The notes beneath the pieces are model-generated. The model was not told the origin of the DNA. It did no database searches and saw nothing but the letters and a program-made list of their open reading frames with translations. A stretch of 64,000 bases of DNA from Bacteroidaceae bacterium (GTDB lineage Bacteria > Bacteroidota > Bacteroidia > Bacteroidales > Bacteroidaceae), in the NCBI GenBank assembly GCA_016286165.1, contig JAEESE010000001.1, positions 186,001 to 250,000 of the forward strand, in the 5' to 3' direction. Within the stretch, counting starts at the first letter, position 1. Every line of letters begins with the position of its first letter. Shown here piece after piece: positions 22,461 to 31,911 of the stretch. The translations under genes were made by a program, and so were the position numbers.

Positions 22461-25400
22461 TTACTTGACCAGGACCTTTTTATTGTTGATAATGTAAATG
22501 CCTGGCTTCAATATGGTTTGAGGTATAGCTCTGCCCGTGAGGTCGAAGACCTTGTGGGCTACGTGGTTATCATTGTGTGGTGTTTGGGCCTCAATACATT
22601 CTATAGACGTGAGTTCCTCGGGAATGTCGGTCAGCGTAAGCATGAAGTGGTCGGCGCTCCACCAGGCAGTAGCCTCGGCACTCATCTCCAGCGAAATCGT
22701 CAGCGTCTCACCATGTTGCACCTGCACGGGTGAAGTAGTCACCCGCCGCCAGCCCTGATGGAACTCATCGTCGGCCGTTGATGTGGCGTTTTGGCCAGTG
22801 AAACTGGCTGTGCCACTGCTTGTGGCTGTCTTTGCCACAAGTTTCATGTTGGCTGTAGACTGTCCACGCAGTATGGCGCTGAAGGTGTAAGTGCCTTCGG
22901 GCAGACCGCTGATGTCCTGCGTCATTGATGATGTGAAAGCCCCGCTCTTCCATATATTCCAATAAGAGTTGGTGGCCAGCGTGTCGTAGGCCTCGGCATC
23001 TGTCTTGATATCGATATTCTTTGTCGTCCAGCCATACGATGACTTGCGGTTGCAGTCAGGGTTGACGATGAAACGAGTGGCATCGCGAGGTGTGGCTACT
23101 GGCTCGCTGCCAGCAGAGGGCATCAAGGCGTAGAGTTTGATGTCGGATGCCTTGGCATGCTGCTGTTGATCTATGGCGTCGAGCGAACTGATGCGGCGAA
23201 GCATGAAGTTGTCGGCTCCGGCCCAACGGGCATTCATGGTACCGAGGTTCTTCACACCTACGCGAAGCTTGCCACCTTCCACAACGATATTGTCAATAGT
23301 GATTGTCGGAGCCTGACTGATATCGGTAGCATCTGAAGCCAATGGGTAGTCCTCGGTGACTGGAGCAAAATAGAGCTGATTGGCAGTGAGGGCGTACAAA
23401 CCGACTGTGCCGTTGACTGTAGCTCCTGAGACGTTGTCGGTAGTGTTGAAGATGTTGGCTGTAAGTGCATAGACACCATCCTCGAGGTCTGTGATATCCT
23501 GGTAGTAATCAAAGTTGATGGCGGCGGCTGAGGCATCCCATACTTCGAAATATGTATCACCTGTCGCTTTCGTGTATCCGTTTGACGCATCGCGGTTGAG
23601 TGTCCAGCCTTCAACGCTATTCTTCGATGACGTCTCAACAGACGGATTCACTATATATCCGAAATCCTGAGCCGAACTATAGACTGTTTTGCCGAGCAGG
23701 GTAGTCACGGCAACGCGGAACCGGTCTGTTTCGAGGTCTATGCCCTGAGATTCTATATTCTTTATTTCTATGGTAGCATTGTCGAAGCGATATCGGTCTT
23801 CCACGCTATAGAACGTCTCCCATTCACCATCAGCTTTCATACGTTGGATGACAAGTGTCGCAGTCATGTCGGTGTTTGGGTTGTCGATAGTAAAGGTCAG
23901 TTTACCATCGGTGCCCTGATTCACCGAGAGAGACGGCTGCTTTGCCGAAGGGGCCCACCAGTTGGGCACTTTCTGCACGGCAGCATTATATGCAAACGTG
24001 GAATGAGAGTCGCGGTAAACCTGTCCTGCGGGTGTGAGGCTGCCATCGTCCCAGTTGATCATGGCGCGATACCAAGTGTCCCAGTTGTAGATAGCATAAC
24101 GTTCGACGAAGCTGCAGGTGTCGAGCATCTCTACGATGGACTGAATGTTCTTGCGAACCTCCTCGTATTGGTTGCTGTTGATATCGGCGGTCCATGATGC
24201 ACCGTAGTTCCACTCGGTAATCCATATGGGACGTTTGGTGCTGTCGTAGATGCTCTTCAAACGGTTGTACCAAGCAGATGCGCCGTTGGCTTCGTTGGGT
24301 CCCCAATAGGCGTGGAATGCAACGAAATCGCAGCGGTAGGCCATGTCATCAACGTGTCCGATATATTCTGTAAGCCAGCTGGCATCGGTAGGTGAGGGCG
24401 ACCCTATGCGAGCTCCCGACGGCAGGAAATCCGGCGTTTTGGTACAGGCAGTCCAAGCATTAATGGCTCCACCGCAGTCGCAGCTGTTGTGCTGTTCGCT
24501 GTGCTCGGGCTCATTCATACTAAGTGCGGCAGTGCTTGAATAGCCATTGACTGTTGACATCGAGGGCCAGTAGATATGCTGGCGTATAGGTATGTATTCC
24601 AAATCGGACGTAGAATGGCGGTCGGCACTCCATGTATAGAACCATGTGGCTCCTACCTTGCGGCACTCCGTTTCGTTGGCGCTCTGACCGGTTGTGCTGC
24701 ACCAACCTTTCTTCGATACGTACTGCCATTCTTTGACATACACCGAGCTGATACGGCGGTCGAGAGCTTGTGGTAGTTCGTTGATAATAATGTCTGAATG
24801 ATCGGCTACGTATACGCGGCTGTAGCCTCCGCCCTTGGTATCAGTTGCCAAAGTGGCCATATAGCCGCGGTGAAGGATAAAACTACGAACTGTGTTGTTC
24901 TTCTGAGCTAACGTAGTGTAGGAACCTACGTTCTCGTATGTGCGTGTGCCTTCGCAGTTCTGTTCGCTAAAGAGTTCCAACGGGTGTAAGGCAGTGGTGC
25001 GTACGCGTGTTGGAATTACTGCAGCTCCGTTGAGGTAGATAGCGACGCGACAGTTGGTGCCTTCAGCAGCCTTTGCCGTGCCTATGCGTATACGGCTGAG
25101 ATAGGTGCTTATTACCTCGCTAGGTTTCACGTTGTCAAAGATGAGCCATGTTTGCAGACTGCTCAGAGTCACTGTGGCATTACTGGCAATAGCCTGTTTA
25201 GATGCCGCGATATGAATATCCACGTCCTCGTCGCTCTCAACCTTGGCATCGTAGACCTGGTAATAGTCTATCTCCTGCCGGCCTATCTCATTAATATATT
25301 TCTCGCCCGCGTACGCGCGACGTGAGGCTGTAAGGTCGCCCACAGCAGGAATTACCGAGAACTCGGCATGCGAACCACGATTCTTGTCGTAGTAGGGGGT

Positions 25401-25838
25401 CACATAGTCAGAACCACTATGACCACCGTCAACGCCGACTCTGCGGTTGGTGTTCTTCTTGTTTACGATGCCCACCTTCAGGCCCTCGGCAATGCGCCAC
25501 TTAAATCTGGTGTCGTTTGATTTTGAAGACGCGAACACCACGCTCCAACTGTTCTCGGAGCTTGCGGCCAGATAACGTCCGCTGCTCTTTTGGCGCAGTA
25601 GCATATAGCCTGTCTCGTCAGATGCCTCGGCAACAAACAAGTAGCTCTCTTCTGCATTTGTCTTGTAGGCGGACAATGCAGGGGTTTTGCCGTCGGCTGT
25701 CTCGCCTAACAGTTTATCGTAAATGTTCAACCATATGAAATACTCTTGACCATCGGTCAGTGCTGCGGCACACACTCTCGTAGTTTTAGAAAGTGATAAC
25801 ACCAAAGCAAGCAAAACAAAAAATCTAAAGGTTTTCAT
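22461..25838 (-). CDS. Large secreted glycoside hydrolase (Glyco_hydro_cc / GH128-like) with C-terminal sorting-like tail
   Basis: 1125 aa with signal peptide (MKTFRFFVLLALVLSLSKTTRVCAA). The N-terminal ~170 residues are a beta-rich, possibly RICIN-like region. A central (beta/alpha)-type catalytic core follows (about 385-620) with SMNEPEHS and PIWITEWNYG, which fit the acid/base and nucleophile Glu of the Glyco_hydro_cc/GH128 group (beta-1,3-glucan-active in known members). After that come carbohydrate-binding-like beta domains and an end FDLTGRAIPQTILKPGIYIINNKKVLVK, typical of a type IX secretion sorting domain. It sits in the same minus-strand run as the glycosyltransferases and the porin. 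Substrate assignment is tentative. Confidence 0.75.
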   Translation of the reverse strand: MKTFRFFVLLALVLSLSKTTRVCAAALTDGQEYFIWLNIYDKLLGETADGKTPALSAYKTNAEESYLFVAEASDETGYMLLRQKSSGRYLAASSENSWSVVFASSKSNDTRFKWRIAEGLKVGIVNKKNTNRRVGVDGGHSGSDYVTPYYDKNRGSHAEFSVIPAVGDLTASRRAYAGEKYINEIGRQEIDYYQVYDAKVESDEDVDIHIAASKQAIASNATVTLSSLQTWLIFDNVKPSEVISTYLSRIRIGTAKAAEGTNCRVAIYLNGAAVIPTRVRTTALHPLELFSEQNCEGTRTYENVGSYTTLAQKNNTVRSFILHRGYMATLATDTKGGGYSRVYVADHSDIIINELPQALDRRISSVYVKEWQYVSKKGWCSTTGQSANETECRKVGATWFYTWSADRHSTSDLEYIPIRQHIYWPSMSTVNGYSSTAALSMNEPEHSEQHNSCDCGGAINAWTACTKTPDFLPSGARIGSPSPTDASWLTEYIGHVDDMAYRCDFVAFHAYWGPNEANGASAWYNRLKSIYDSTKRPIWITEWNYGASWTADINSNQYEEVRKNIQSIVEMLDTCSFVERYAIYNWDTWYRAMINWDDGSLTPAGQVYRDSHSTFAYNAAVQKVPNWWAPSAKQPSLSVNQGTDGKLTFTIDNPNTDMTATLVIQRMKADGEWETFYSVEDRYRFDNATIEIKNIESQGIDLETDRFRVAVTTLLGKTVYSSAQDFGYIVNPSVETSSKNSVEGWTLNRDASNGYTKATGDTYFEVWDASAAAINFDYYQDITDLEDGVYALTANIFNTTDNVSGATVNGTVGLYALTANQLYFAPVTEDYPLASDATDISQAPTITIDNIVVEGGKLRVGVKNLGTMNARWAGADNFMLRRISSLDAIDQQQHAKASDIKLYALMPSAGSEPVATPRDATRFIVNPDCNRKSSYGWTTKNIDIKTDAEAYDTLATNSYWNIWKSGAFTSSMTQDISGLPEGTYTFSAILRGQSTANMKLVAKTATSSGTASFTGQNATSTADDEFHQGWRRVTTSPVQVQHGETLTISLEMSAEATAWWSADHFMLTLTDIPEELTSIECIEAQTPHNDNHVAHKVFDLTGRAIPQTILKPGIYIINNKKVLVK

Positions 25839-25847
25839 ATTATTTTT

Positions 25848-28214
25848 TTAATCATAGAAGTTCCATGATATGCCAAAGTGTATACCCGACGGGTCGATGG
25901 GGTAGTGCGGAGCCCAAAACGCATTCTTAGAGCCGCCGGCAAAGCGCTCATATTTGATGTATCCGCGCACACGTTTGATGGCGAAGTTGGCATAAGCGTG
26001 CATTATTGGGAATCCTCCAATCTTTACCCTTTCCTGTGCTGCGTCCTGAATGGCAAACTGATTTACCAGAGGCTCATAGTCAGGGGCGTAGTACTTTGTC
26101 CAGAAACGCATGTCAGCACCCACCTCTACAGTGAGCACCTTGGCCAATACAAACTTCAAGTATGGGTTGGTATATATGTACAACATAGGCAGCGGCAGCA
26201 CGTCCTGTGCTGATGACTGTTGCCATGTGACGCTGTTTTCCCAGTGGAACCATCCCAGATGCAGATCCTGATTGATGGATGCGCTAAGCACTTGTATGCT
26301 TCCGCTCTGCTGACCCACAGACACCCCCCGTGCGTATGGCAGTGATGAGCCTGACTCCTCCTGCAAAGGGGTGAGGTTCATGCGAAGATACCTGTAACCT
26401 GAGATGTTCTCTACGCCGAAACGCAGACGTGTCCAGGTGCGGTCGAGCGACAGCACGCCCTCTATCTTCGTGCGCGTTTCCTTGTCGAAGCTATTGTCCC
26501 ACCAAGTGGTGCTGCTATGGAAATGGTCGAAGTAGAAAGGTGCCTTGGTGGCAGTGAAATAGCCACGGGCTTCCAACCGCACGGTGTCCTTGCCTAAACG
26601 GAAATTCAAGTCGGCAGAACCATTTACCGCAACATCACCGGCATCGGGGCCAATCACCCATAGTTCAGCGCCAGCATGATAGTGTAAGGTATGTCCCAGT
26701 GCCTTGCGTATCTCACCGCCTACCGATACGTGGTTCTCAACGTAGTGTTGCCAAACGCTCGTGGTGTCGGTCGTGCCAATACTATCAGGCAATGCATAAT
26801 TCCTGTATTCGTGTGCCGCAAAGAGCGTAATGCCTGCCTTAGCCCATTTGTTGAAGCCCTCGCGCAATGCCACGCCCAAAGTGTTCTTGATACTCATGCC
26901 GCGCGTCTCGTCCTTGAACGAGTCATATCTGCTGCGATAATAAGGGTCGTGGTCAAGGTAGCCCGTAGGCATATTGCTGCGGTTGTACAGGGCATGCGTG
27001 AGACGACGTACGTGCAAAGTATGAATAAAACTGGTGACGGGCACAAATTCACGGGGCGGTATCTGCTCGCTGCTCCACACCTGTCGCAATGAATCCAACG
27101 TCAGGCCATAGCGCACCGAGTCGTTCTTTAGCACAACCAACTGTGAATCACGTATGGCGCGCAACGAATCCCTTGTTGCTAAATACCTTTCACGGGCAGC
27201 TTCTGCCGAATCCGCGTCGATATCGTCCTTGTCCTTGCTGTGCTCGTCGGCTTTGGCTGGAGCCTCCAATGTTATCGGCATCCATCGTTTCAACAACTCC
27301 TCGTCGTTCGGCACCTGAGGCTTCAGTGAGTCTGGGACTTCTATCTCGTGGTATTTACCCAGGTTGTAGCGGTGAGTGAGGTAATAGGTTTGGTGGTCAT
27401 TCCTATTGTAAAGCGATGAAAACACTGTAGGGATATCCCTACTGCCGACGCGACGTATAAAACTCTGAGGGTCGTTGATGTAATTGTCATCGGTGATGCC
27501 TCCGTTCTCAGACATCTTCATGTGTTCCCACGAACCCATGGCATGCATCTCATAACGCTCGCCGAGGTGATAGCCGAACACCGTACCGCCGAACTGAGAG
27601 TTGGCCTGGTTGTTGTAGTAACCGCGGCCATACAAATAATCTATCTTAAAGCCAAGAGCTGTCAGCTTATTCACATTTGTGGCAAAATAAGCGCGGAAAC
27701 GGTCCTGACCGTTCTGACGTGTACCGCTTTTGTGATACTGAAGGTTGGTGAGAGGACTCTTAGTGTTGGTAAACAGTAGGTTGCCGGGTCTGGTGTGGAA
27801 ATAATCGTAGGGCTGAATAAACATCAGGTTGTCCACTTCAGGACGATCAAGGAAATTCACTGCATAACGCGGCGAGCCCAGGTTGCCCAATATCATGTAG
27901 CCTCCGGCCATGCCGTCGGTGCCATTGTAGTTCTGGAAGCCGTGGGGTAGGGTGTCATTGTATTCCTCGCGCATCATAGTGCCTAAGCGCTCGTCGATGC
28001 GCCACTGGTAAAACTCCGTAGGCACGCTCTTCTCCACCTTCGAGGTGTCGCGCCCCCATGTGCCGCCGGATTTGCCAGCGCTACGGGTGCCAGAAGTGTT
28101 GCCTAAGCTTGAGCCAAGACCACCTAAACCTCCCATGCCGCCTTGGTCGAAAGGCATCTGGCCATACATGCTGATGCCGCACATCAGGCAGCATGCCAAC
28201 ACATACAGACGCAT
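25848..28214 (-). CDS. Bacteroidetes 'putative porin' outer-membrane beta-barrel protein
   Basis: 788 aa from the ATG at 28214, which gives a good signal peptide (MRLYVLACCLMCGISMYG); the track's 28271 start is a TTG and less likely. After a Gly-rich linker the sequence TEFYQWRIDERLGTMMREEYNDTLPHGFQNYN and the long alternating polar/aromatic strands fit the large Bacteroidetes porin-like barrel family. The chain ends in an aromatic residue cluster (HFGISWNFYD), usual for outer-membrane barrels. The gene lies 9 bp upstream of the glycoside hydrolase gene. What passes through it is unknown. Confidence 0.75.
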   Translation of the reverse strand: MRLYVLACCLMCGISMYGQMPFDQGGMGGLGGLGSSLGNTSGTRSAGKSGGTWGRDTSKVEKSVPTEFYQWRIDERLGTMMREEYNDTLPHGFQNYNGTDGMAGGYMILGNLGSPRYAVNFLDRPEVDNLMFIQPYDYFHTRPGNLLFTNTKSPLTNLQYHKSGTRQNGQDRFRAYFATNVNKLTALGFKIDYLYGRGYYNNQANSQFGGTVFGYHLGERYEMHAMGSWEHMKMSENGGITDDNYINDPQSFIRRVGSRDIPTVFSSLYNRNDHQTYYLTHRYNLGKYHEIEVPDSLKPQVPNDEELLKRWMPITLEAPAKADEHSKDKDDIDADSAEAARERYLATRDSLRAIRDSQLVVLKNDSVRYGLTLDSLRQVWSSEQIPPREFVPVTSFIHTLHVRRLTHALYNRSNMPTGYLDHDPYYRSRYDSFKDETRGMSIKNTLGVALREGFNKWAKAGITLFAAHEYRNYALPDSIGTTDTTSVWQHYVENHVSVGGEIRKALGHTLHYHAGAELWVIGPDAGDVAVNGSADLNFRLGKDTVRLEARGYFTATKAPFYFDHFHSSTTWWDNSFDKETRTKIEGVLSLDRTWTRLRFGVENISGYRYLRMNLTPLQEESGSSLPYARGVSVGQQSGSIQVLSASINQDLHLGWFHWENSVTWQQSSAQDVLPLPMLYIYTNPYLKFVLAKVLTVEVGADMRFWTKYYAPDYEPLVNQFAIQDAAQERVKIGGFPIMHAYANFAIKRVRGYIKYERFAGGSKNAFWAPHYPIDPSGIHFGISWNFYD

Positions 28215-28301
28215 AGCTGCGAGCCGACCCGCAGAAACAAAAGTGAAGATCCTTGAGAAGTGTTTGTCCAAAGCTGAGTAGGTAAGCTGATGCTCCGAAG
28301 T

Positions 28302-28844
28302 TTATTGTTTAGATATGATTTCCATGCCCTTGCGCAGAGCCTCCTCATTGGCAGGTATCAAGTGGTGGTGACGCTCGGGCAGTGTTTTGCGCAGAGCTTT
28401 CAACACATCATCGATGTCTACGATAGGCACCACTTTAAGCAGCGCACCTAGTACTATCATATTGAAACCTTTCGGGTTGCCCATTTCAGCAGCAGCGTCC
28501 ATGGCATTGATTTCGTAGATGTCGATGTCGGTGCGCTTGGGCGGTTCGGATATACCGTAGGCATCGTAGATAAGGCGTCCGCCCGGTTTCACTGAGTTCT
28601 GGAACTTCTCTAGCGACGGTTGGTTGAGGATGATGGCAGTGTCGTAGCTGCTCACAATAGGCGACGAGATGCGCTCATCAGAGATGATCACGGTGACGTT
28701 GGCCGTGCCGCCACGTTGTTCGGGACCATATGCAGGCATCCAAGATACCTCCTTGTTCTCCATCAACGCGCTGTAGGCCAATATCTTACCCATCGACAAT
28801 ACGCCTTGTCCGCCAAAACCTGATATAATTATTTCTTCTGTCAT
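28302..28844 (-). CDS. korC: 2-oxoacid:ferredoxin oxidoreductase, gamma subunit
   Basis: 180 aa, pyruvate/2-oxoacid ferredoxin oxidoreductase gamma domain: IIISGFGGQGVLSMGKILAYSAL, SWMPAYGPEQRGGTANVTVIIS and a conserved PKGFNMIVLGALLK. It forms the catalytic complex with the alpha, beta and delta subunits encoded just upstream, oxidising a 2-oxoacid to acyl-CoA plus CO2 with reduced ferredoxin, or the reverse. Whether it prefers 2-oxoglutarate (Kor) or branched-chain 2-oxoacids (Vor) is not clear from sequence. Confidence 0.88.
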   Translation of the reverse strand: MTEEIIISGFGGQGVLSMGKILAYSALMENKEVSWMPAYGPEQRGGTANVTVIISDERISSPIVSSYDTAIILNQPSLEKFQNSVKPGGRLIYDAYGISEPPKRTDIDIYEINAMDAAAEMGNPKGFNMIVLGALLKVVPIVDIDDVLKALRKTLPERHHHLIPANEEALRKGMEIISKQ

Positions 28845-28876
28845 GACTGTTTGCTTTAATCCTTAAACCATAAACC

Positions 28877-29632
28877 TTAAACCGTTTTCAGGTCGCCCAC
28901 GTGGTAGAAGTCGAACATATGTTCCTCCATCCACTTGTTGGCCTCCACTGGAGTCTTCTTCCAGCCCGACGAGCAGGTGGAAACAATCTCCACTAACGAT
29001 GAGCCGCGGTGGTTCATCGAGTTCTCGAAAGCCTGACGTATGGCGCGCTTAGCCTTGCGTATGGCGGCCACTGAGTGTACGCTCTGACGAGTGACATAAC
29101 AAGTGCCCTCAAGTTGTGCGGCTATCTCGGTAATCTTCAAGGGGTAGCCGTGAAGGTCGGCCTGTCGACCGTAAGGACATGTCGATGTCTTCATGCCCAT
29201 GAGGGTGGTGGGAGCCATCTGGCCGCCCGTCATTCCGTAGATAGCGTTGTTGATGAAGATGATGGCGATGTTCTCGCCGCGGTTCAGTGCGTGGATTGTC
29301 TCGGCCGTGCCTATGCATGCCAAGTCGCCGTCGCCCTGATAAGTGAATACTAGGCGGTCCGGCCATAGACGCTTGATGGCCGTGGCAATGGCTGGTGCAC
29401 GTCCGTGGGCTGCCTCCTGCCAGTCGATATCGATATATTTGTATGCGAACACAGCGCACCCTACAGGTGATACGCCCACAGCCTTGTTTTCCATGCCCAT
29501 CTCCTCAATCACCTCGGCGATGAGTTTGTGTACTACGCCATGCGAGCAGCCTGGGCAATAGTGCATATCTGTATCGTTCAGCAGCGCAGGCTTTTGATAA
29601 ACGATATTCTCGGGTTGTTTGATGTTATCCAT
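28877..29632 (-). CDS. korB: 2-oxoacid:ferredoxin oxidoreductase, beta (TPP-binding) subunit
   Basis: 251 aa from the ATG at 29632; the track begins at a GTG 11 codons earlier. The thiamine-diphosphate subunit is recognised by MHYCPGCSHGVVHKLIAEV, AIATAIKRLWPDRLVFTYQGDGDLACIG (GDG ... N motif) and NIAIIFINNAIYGMTGGQMAPTTL. The CPGC and GDGD stretches are diagnostic. It partners with the alpha subunit (29940-31031), from which it is separated by a 57-aa membrane-protein gene. Confidence 0.9.
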   Translation of the reverse strand: MDNIKQPENIVYQKPALLNDTDMHYCPGCSHGVVHKLIAEVIEEMGMENKAVGVSPVGCAVFAYKYIDIDWQEAAHGRAPAIATAIKRLWPDRLVFTYQGDGDLACIGTAETIHALNRGENIAIIFINNAIYGMTGGQMAPTTLMGMKTSTCPYGRQADLHGYPLKITEIAAQLEGTCYVTRQSVHSVAAIRKAKRAIRQAFENSMNHRGSSLVEIVSTCSSGWKKTPVEANKWMEEHMFDFYHVGDLKTV

Positions 29633-29692
29633 ATCTTTTGTTTTCCTTATCTTACTTACCTTCACATTGAAGACCTAACGAACCTTGATGCT

Positions 29693-29866
29693 TCAGAACA
29701 TGAATCGGATGAAGAATTCGACAATTTTCACTACCAAGGCCACGCCGATAATGCTAAGACCTATAACATGGTGTGCAGGCACGGCGAAATAAACTATCAC
29801 ACCAACCAATGCCAGCAGCATAAAAATAGTGTTCAGTGCATTGCGCACTCCTTCTCTGTTCTGCAT
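29693..29866 (-). CDS. Small two-helix membrane protein inside the kor operon (57 aa)
   Basis: Below the ORF-track cutoff. Translating the minus strand from ATG 29866 gives 57 aa: a charged start (MQNREGVRNAL), a first hydrophobic helix (TIFMLLALVGVIVYFAV), a short AHH turn and a second helix (IIGVALVVKIVEFFIRFMF). It lies between the alpha and beta genes in the same direction. The function is unknown; it might anchor or tune the oxidoreductase at the membrane, which is inference from position only. Confidence 0.65.
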   Translation of the reverse strand: MQNREGVRNALNTIFMLLALVGVIVYFAVPAHHVIGLSIIGVALVVKIVEFFIRFMF

Positions 29867-29939
29867 ATCTTTATTCGTTTAACGTTTAGCGTCGTTTAGG
29901 CTTTAATCCTTAATCTTTAATCCTATTCCTAATTTAATG

Positions 29940-31031
29940 TTAAATCTTAAAGTCTTTCTTCAGTACATCGATTAACTCATTTGGTGTAGGCACTATGCCG
30001 CCCATCTTGCCATAATGAGTTACGGGTATGCGTCCGTTTACAGCCAGGCGCACATCCTCGACCATCTGGCCCGCATTTATCTCGAATGTCAGGATTCCCT
30101 TCACTTGGGAGCAGAGCTCTATGATGCGATCAGTTGGGAAGGGCCACAAAGTGATGGGGCGCAACAGGCCTACCTTGATACCCTCCTTGCGGAGGTCGCT
30201 GATAGCTTTCTGGGCTATGCGTGCTGCAGAACCGAAAGCCACGATGAGATATTCGGCATCCTCGGTTTGGAGCTCTTCATATCGCACCTCATTGGCACGA
30301 ATGATGCTGTATTTCTCCTGCAGGTGCAGGTTGTGCTTCTCCATAGCTTCGGGGCGAAGCTCCAGAGATGTGATGATGTTGACGGGGCGGTCGGGCGTAT
30401 GACCTGTTGTGGCCCACGGGCACTCCCTCAGCACCTCTTCCTCAGTGCGACGGGGTTTGAAGGGCGGCAACACCACCTTCTCCATCACCTGGCCAACGAC
30501 ACCGTCGGACAGAATCATGGCAGGAGTACGGTATTTAAACGCCAGTTCGAAGGCCAGATCAACGAAATCGGCCATCTCCTGCACCGAGGAGGGAGCCAAA
30601 ACAATCACGTTGTAGTCGCCATTGCCACCACCGCGTGTTGCTTGGAAATAGTCACCCTGTGATGGTTGGATAGTGCCCAGACCAGGGCCGCCACGCTGTA
30701 CGTTAACGATAAGTCCTGGAATCTCGGCACCGGCCATATAAGTGATGCCTTCCTGCATCAGTGCCACGCCAGGGCTTGACGACGACGTCATTACCCTCTT
30801 GCCGGCAGCGCCTCCTCCGTATATCATGTTAATACTTGCCACTTCGCTCTCTGCTTGCAGCACCACCATGCCCGTTGTCTCCCAGGGCTTTTGCACAGCT
30901 AAGGTCTCAAGGATCTCGCTCTGTGGTGTGATAGGGTAGCCGAAGTAGCCGTCGCAACCACAGCGGATGGCAGCATGCGCTATCGCCTCGTTGCCCTTCA
31001 TTAGCACTATCTCATTTCCTGAATCCTTCAT
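29940..31031 (-). CDS. korA: 2-oxoacid:ferredoxin oxidoreductase, alpha subunit (VorB/KorA-like)
   Basis: 363 aa. The start IVLMKGNEAIAHAAIRCGCDGYFGYPITPQSEILE and SSSSPGVALMQEGITYMAGAEIPGLIVNVQRGGPGLGT are characteristic of the alpha/pyrimidine-binding subunit. The sequence resembles proteins commonly named VorB (3-methyl-2-oxobutanoate dehydrogenase subunit) in Bacteroidetes. Its gene follows the ferredoxin-like delta subunit by about 50 bp. Confidence 0.9.
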   Translation of the reverse strand: MKDSGNEIVLMKGNEAIAHAAIRCGCDGYFGYPITPQSEILETLAVQKPWETTGMVVLQAESEVASINMIYGGGAAGKRVMTSSSSPGVALMQEGITYMAGAEIPGLIVNVQRGGPGLGTIQPSQGDYFQATRGGGNGDYNVIVLAPSSVQEMADFVDLAFELAFKYRTPAMILSDGVVGQVMEKVVLPPFKPRRTEEEVLRECPWATTGHTPDRPVNIITSLELRPEAMEKHNLHLQEKYSIIRANEVRYEELQTEDAEYLIVAFGSAARIAQKAISDLRKEGIKVGLLRPITLWPFPTDRIIELCSQVKGILTFEINAGQMVEDVRLAVNGRIPVTHYGKMGGIVPTPNELIDVLKKDFKI

Positions 31032-31084
31032 TTCAATCTTTTGTGTTATTTAGCAATCAGCCTTAATCTATAAATATGTAATCC

Positions 31085-31312
31085 TTATTCTTTAACCCTG
31101 TACACGGTTATACAGCCGTCGGGACAAACGATGGCGCAAGAAGTGCAGCCGGTGCATTTCTCAGCATCTGTTTGCTCTACATATGGATATCCGCGGCGAT
31201 TCACTGCACGTGGGGCTAACCTTATCAGATCGAAGGGGCAGGCTTCCACGCAGAGCTCGCAGCCTTTGCATCGCTCGGTATTAACTGTTATTTCACCTTT
31301 CATTTTTGCCAT
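31085..31312 (-). CDS. korD: 4Fe-4S ferredoxin-like delta subunit of the 2-oxoacid oxidoreductase
   Basis: 75 aa with two CxxCxxCxxxC clusters (CKGCELCVEACP and CTGCTSCAIVCP), i.e. two [4Fe-4S] centres that pass electrons from the TPP site to ferredoxin. It is the first enzyme gene of the operon after the small TPR protein. Confidence 0.9.
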   Translation of the reverse strand: MAKMKGEITVNTERCKGCELCVEACPFDLIRLAPRAVNRRGYPYVEQTDAEKCTGCTSCAIVCPDGCITVYRVKE

Positions 31313-31419
31313 AATATTCAGTAGAAGGCTAAAATTAAATTAATGTATTTTGTTATATCCCTAATCTTTAATCTTTTAATCCTTAATGATTTCTCTTTTT
31401 CTCTAATCCTTAATCCATC

Positions 31420-31626
31420 CTAAGGATTATAATAGTCCTTGCAATAGAATTCCATGATTTCGGCCAACATCTGTCGTGCCGCAACCGCAGGTGATTGCGG
31501 GTCAAGCCTTGCTGCTTCATCGTAGGCGTTCATAGCCTCCGACCATAATTGTTGCCGTCGTAGCGCATTACCCTTCTCATAGAGGGCTGCCGCCTCGTCC
31601 TTGGCCGACTTATCTTCTGTATTCAT
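31420..31626 (-). CDS. Small TPR protein at the head of the kor operon
   Basis: 68 aa with one recognisable tetratricopeptide repeat (AAALYEKGNALRRQQLWSEAMNAYDEAARLDPQSP) and a short C-terminal helix. It probably works in protein-protein contact. It sits just downstream of the putative promoter TACTTTTG (31632-31639) and about 110 bp before the ferredoxin-like gene, so it likely opens the kor transcript. The role is unknown. Confidence 0.7.
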   Translation of the reverse strand: MNTEDKSAKDEAAALYEKGNALRRQQLWSEAMNAYDEAARLDPQSPAVAARQMLAEIMEFYCKDYYNP

Positions 31627-31631
31627 TGGGG

Positions 31632-31639
31632 CAAAAGTA
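31632..31639 (-). promoter_or_regulatory. Putative promoter -7 box for the TPR-kor operon
   Basis: TACTTTTG on the minus strand directly before the TPR gene. It is so close to the ATG at 31626 that the transcript would be almost leaderless. Confidence 0.45.
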
Positions 31640-31803
31640 CAACAATTTCCTCAATTAACCCCCACGTCGGCTTAAACTTTAATGTTTTTAGACCTCTTTT
31701 TAATATAAATCAATACCAAAACTGGGCAAAACAAACAAAAAGGTCGGGATTTGTTGTGCAATCAATCTTTCCTCCAGAGCTAAGATTTGAAAAAGAACCA
31801 TAG

Positions 31804-31880
31804 GGAATGTTGAAGAAAACAACATTCCGTTTAGAGCCTGCAAAGCAGGTGGTGAGGTGTTAAAGCGCAGACGAGCTTTG
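31804..31880. repeat. Three consecutive hairpins between the LOG gene and the kor operon
   Basis: GGAATGTTG-AAGAAAA-CAACATTCC (31804-31828), CCTGC-AAA-GCAGG (31837-31849) and AAAGC-GCAGAC-GAGCTTT (about 31862-31880). They recall the three-hairpin set at 3543-3608. The first could end minus-strand kor readthrough only if transcription came from elsewhere; it is upstream, not downstream, of that operon. Nothing else is seen in 31640-31911. Confidence 0.6.
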
Positions 31881-31911
31881 AAAGATTGAGAATAGATGGC
31901 AACGTGCGAAG

